Below, piece by piece: positions 5,206-5,607 of a stretch of DNA of 5,607 nt. The notes beneath the pieces are model-generated. The model worked only from the letters and a program-made list of their open reading frames with translations, had not been told where the DNA came from and ran no database searches. The stretch's first letter is position 1. Each line of letters starts with the position of its first letter. Source of the stretch: Omnitrophica bacterium RIFCSPLOWO2_01_FULL_45_10 (lineage in GTDB: Bacteria > Omnitrophota > Gorgyraeia > 2-01-FULL-45-10); the NCBI GenBank assembly GCA_001804165.1, contig MHFL01000039.1, forward strand, positions 1-5,607, given 5' to 3'. A program made the translations under genes and the position numbers.

Positions 5206-5607
5206 TCACTTCAGTTTTCTGATTTTTATTTTCGCCTGGCGCAGGAAATCCCGGGCCATCTGGTCCGGATATTCTCCCTTAAAAACAATCTCCGTTATGC
5301 CCGCGTTTATTATCATCTTGGCGCAGATTATGCAGGGCTGGTTGGTAAGATAAAGAACGCTGCCTTTTGTAGAAACTCCGTACAAGGCGGCCTGAAGGAG
5401 ACAATTATGTTCGGCATGTAACCCGCGGCACAATTCGTGGCGTTCGCCGGATGGAATCTTCAGTTTTTCTCTTAGACACCCCGTGACTTCGCAGTGTGTT
5501 ATACCTGACGGCGCGCCGTTATAGCCGGTTGCCAAGATTCGTTTATTATTCACTAACACCGCGCCCACTTGGCGTCTTAGGCACGTAGCCCTTTTAGAAA
5601 CGAGATG
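5206..5607 (-). CDS. dCMP deaminase (ComEB/dCMP deaminase family), N-terminus beyond window
   Basis: The frame is open to the window edge, giving 133 visible residues that begin [19 protein letters not shown]. Family members are about 150 residues, so roughly 20 are missing. A GTG at 5568 could be taken for a start, but it encodes Val in the conserved RRQVGAV stretch, so it is internal. Catalytic zinc ligands are His64 of HAE (64-66, with Glu66 as proton shuttle) and Cys92 and Cys95 of PCIIC (91-95). GYNGAPSG (28-35) and [14 protein letters not shown] (53-66) are diagnostic of dCMP deaminases rather than generic cytidine deaminases. The enzyme hydrolyses dCMP to dUMP, feeding thymidylate synthesis in the cytoplasm. 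It is the first visible gene of a tight minus-strand operon with nrdR three bases downstream; the promoter lies outside the window. Confidence 0.95.
   Translation of the reverse strand, partial: HLVSKRATCLRRQVGAVLVNNKRILATGYNGAPSGITHCEVTGCLREKLKIPSGERHELCRGLHAEHNCLLQAALYGVSTKGSVLYLTNQPCIICAKMIINAGITEIVFKGEYPDQMARDFLRQAKIKIRKLK

Noticed and set aside
4865..5353. Plus-strand ORF of 162 residues opposite nrdR and dCMP deaminase
   Set aside because: Shadow of two strongly conserved genes; the translation is Ser/Arg/Thr-rich with no family resemblance.
5206..5568. dCMP deaminase starting at GTG 5568 as a complete 120-residue protein
   Set aside because: The 13 codons upstream to the window edge encode the conserved [13 protein letters not shown] stretch of this family, so the GTG is an internal Val and the gene is cut by the window.

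Overview
The window looks like chromosomal DNA from an uncultured bacterium with a double membrane. The best guess is a member of the Omnitrophota (former OP3) or a related lineage. This is an inference from protein style and gene order: several short paralogous prepilins in tandem, a small PpiD/SurA-type foldase, and a dCMP deaminase - nrdR - AmmeMemoRadiSam radical SAM operon. No rRNA or other phylogenetic marker is present to settle it. Coding density is very high and almost no intergenic DNA exists.

Layout. (1) Bases 1-1345, minus strand: a multi-pass membrane protein with a C-terminal spermidine-synthase-like Rossmann methyltransferase fold, cut at its C-terminus by the window edge. (2) Bases 1346-1407: a short AT-rich divergent control region with two candidate overlapping promoters. 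(3) Bases 1408-3874, plus strand: a compact apparent operon of a membrane-anchored PpiD/SurA-like chaperone without a recognisable catalytic parvulin domain, followed by three paralogous type IV prepilin/pseudopilin genes. The first pilin overlaps the chaperone stop by one base. The second is best started at a TTG codon served by a strong Shine-Dalgarno sequence lying inside the end of the first. (4) Bases 3905-5607, minus strand, convergent with the pilins: dCMP deaminase (N-terminus outside the window), nrdR, and an AmmeMemoRadiSam-type radical SAM enzyme, arranged with 3-base and ATGA junctions.

How they may work together. The plus-strand set can be read as a small pilus or secretion-filament module: a periplasm-facing chaperone made together with three filament subunits that share a [LF][DN]G[TQ]Y[FY]SxxCY signature. 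The minus-strand set links pyrimidine deoxynucleotide supply (dCMP to dUMP) with the repressor of ribonucleotide reductase genes. The radical SAM gene downstream is translationally coupled to nrdR and lacks the usual Cys-containing C-terminal tail of its family. The most unusual parts are the paralogous pilin trio with its foldase and variant prepilin cleavage sites (Ala, Ser and Gly at -1), and the apparent loss of the catalytic aspartate in the spermidine-synthase-like protein. I found no CRISPR array, tRNA, rRNA, insertion sequence or convincing intrinsic terminator.
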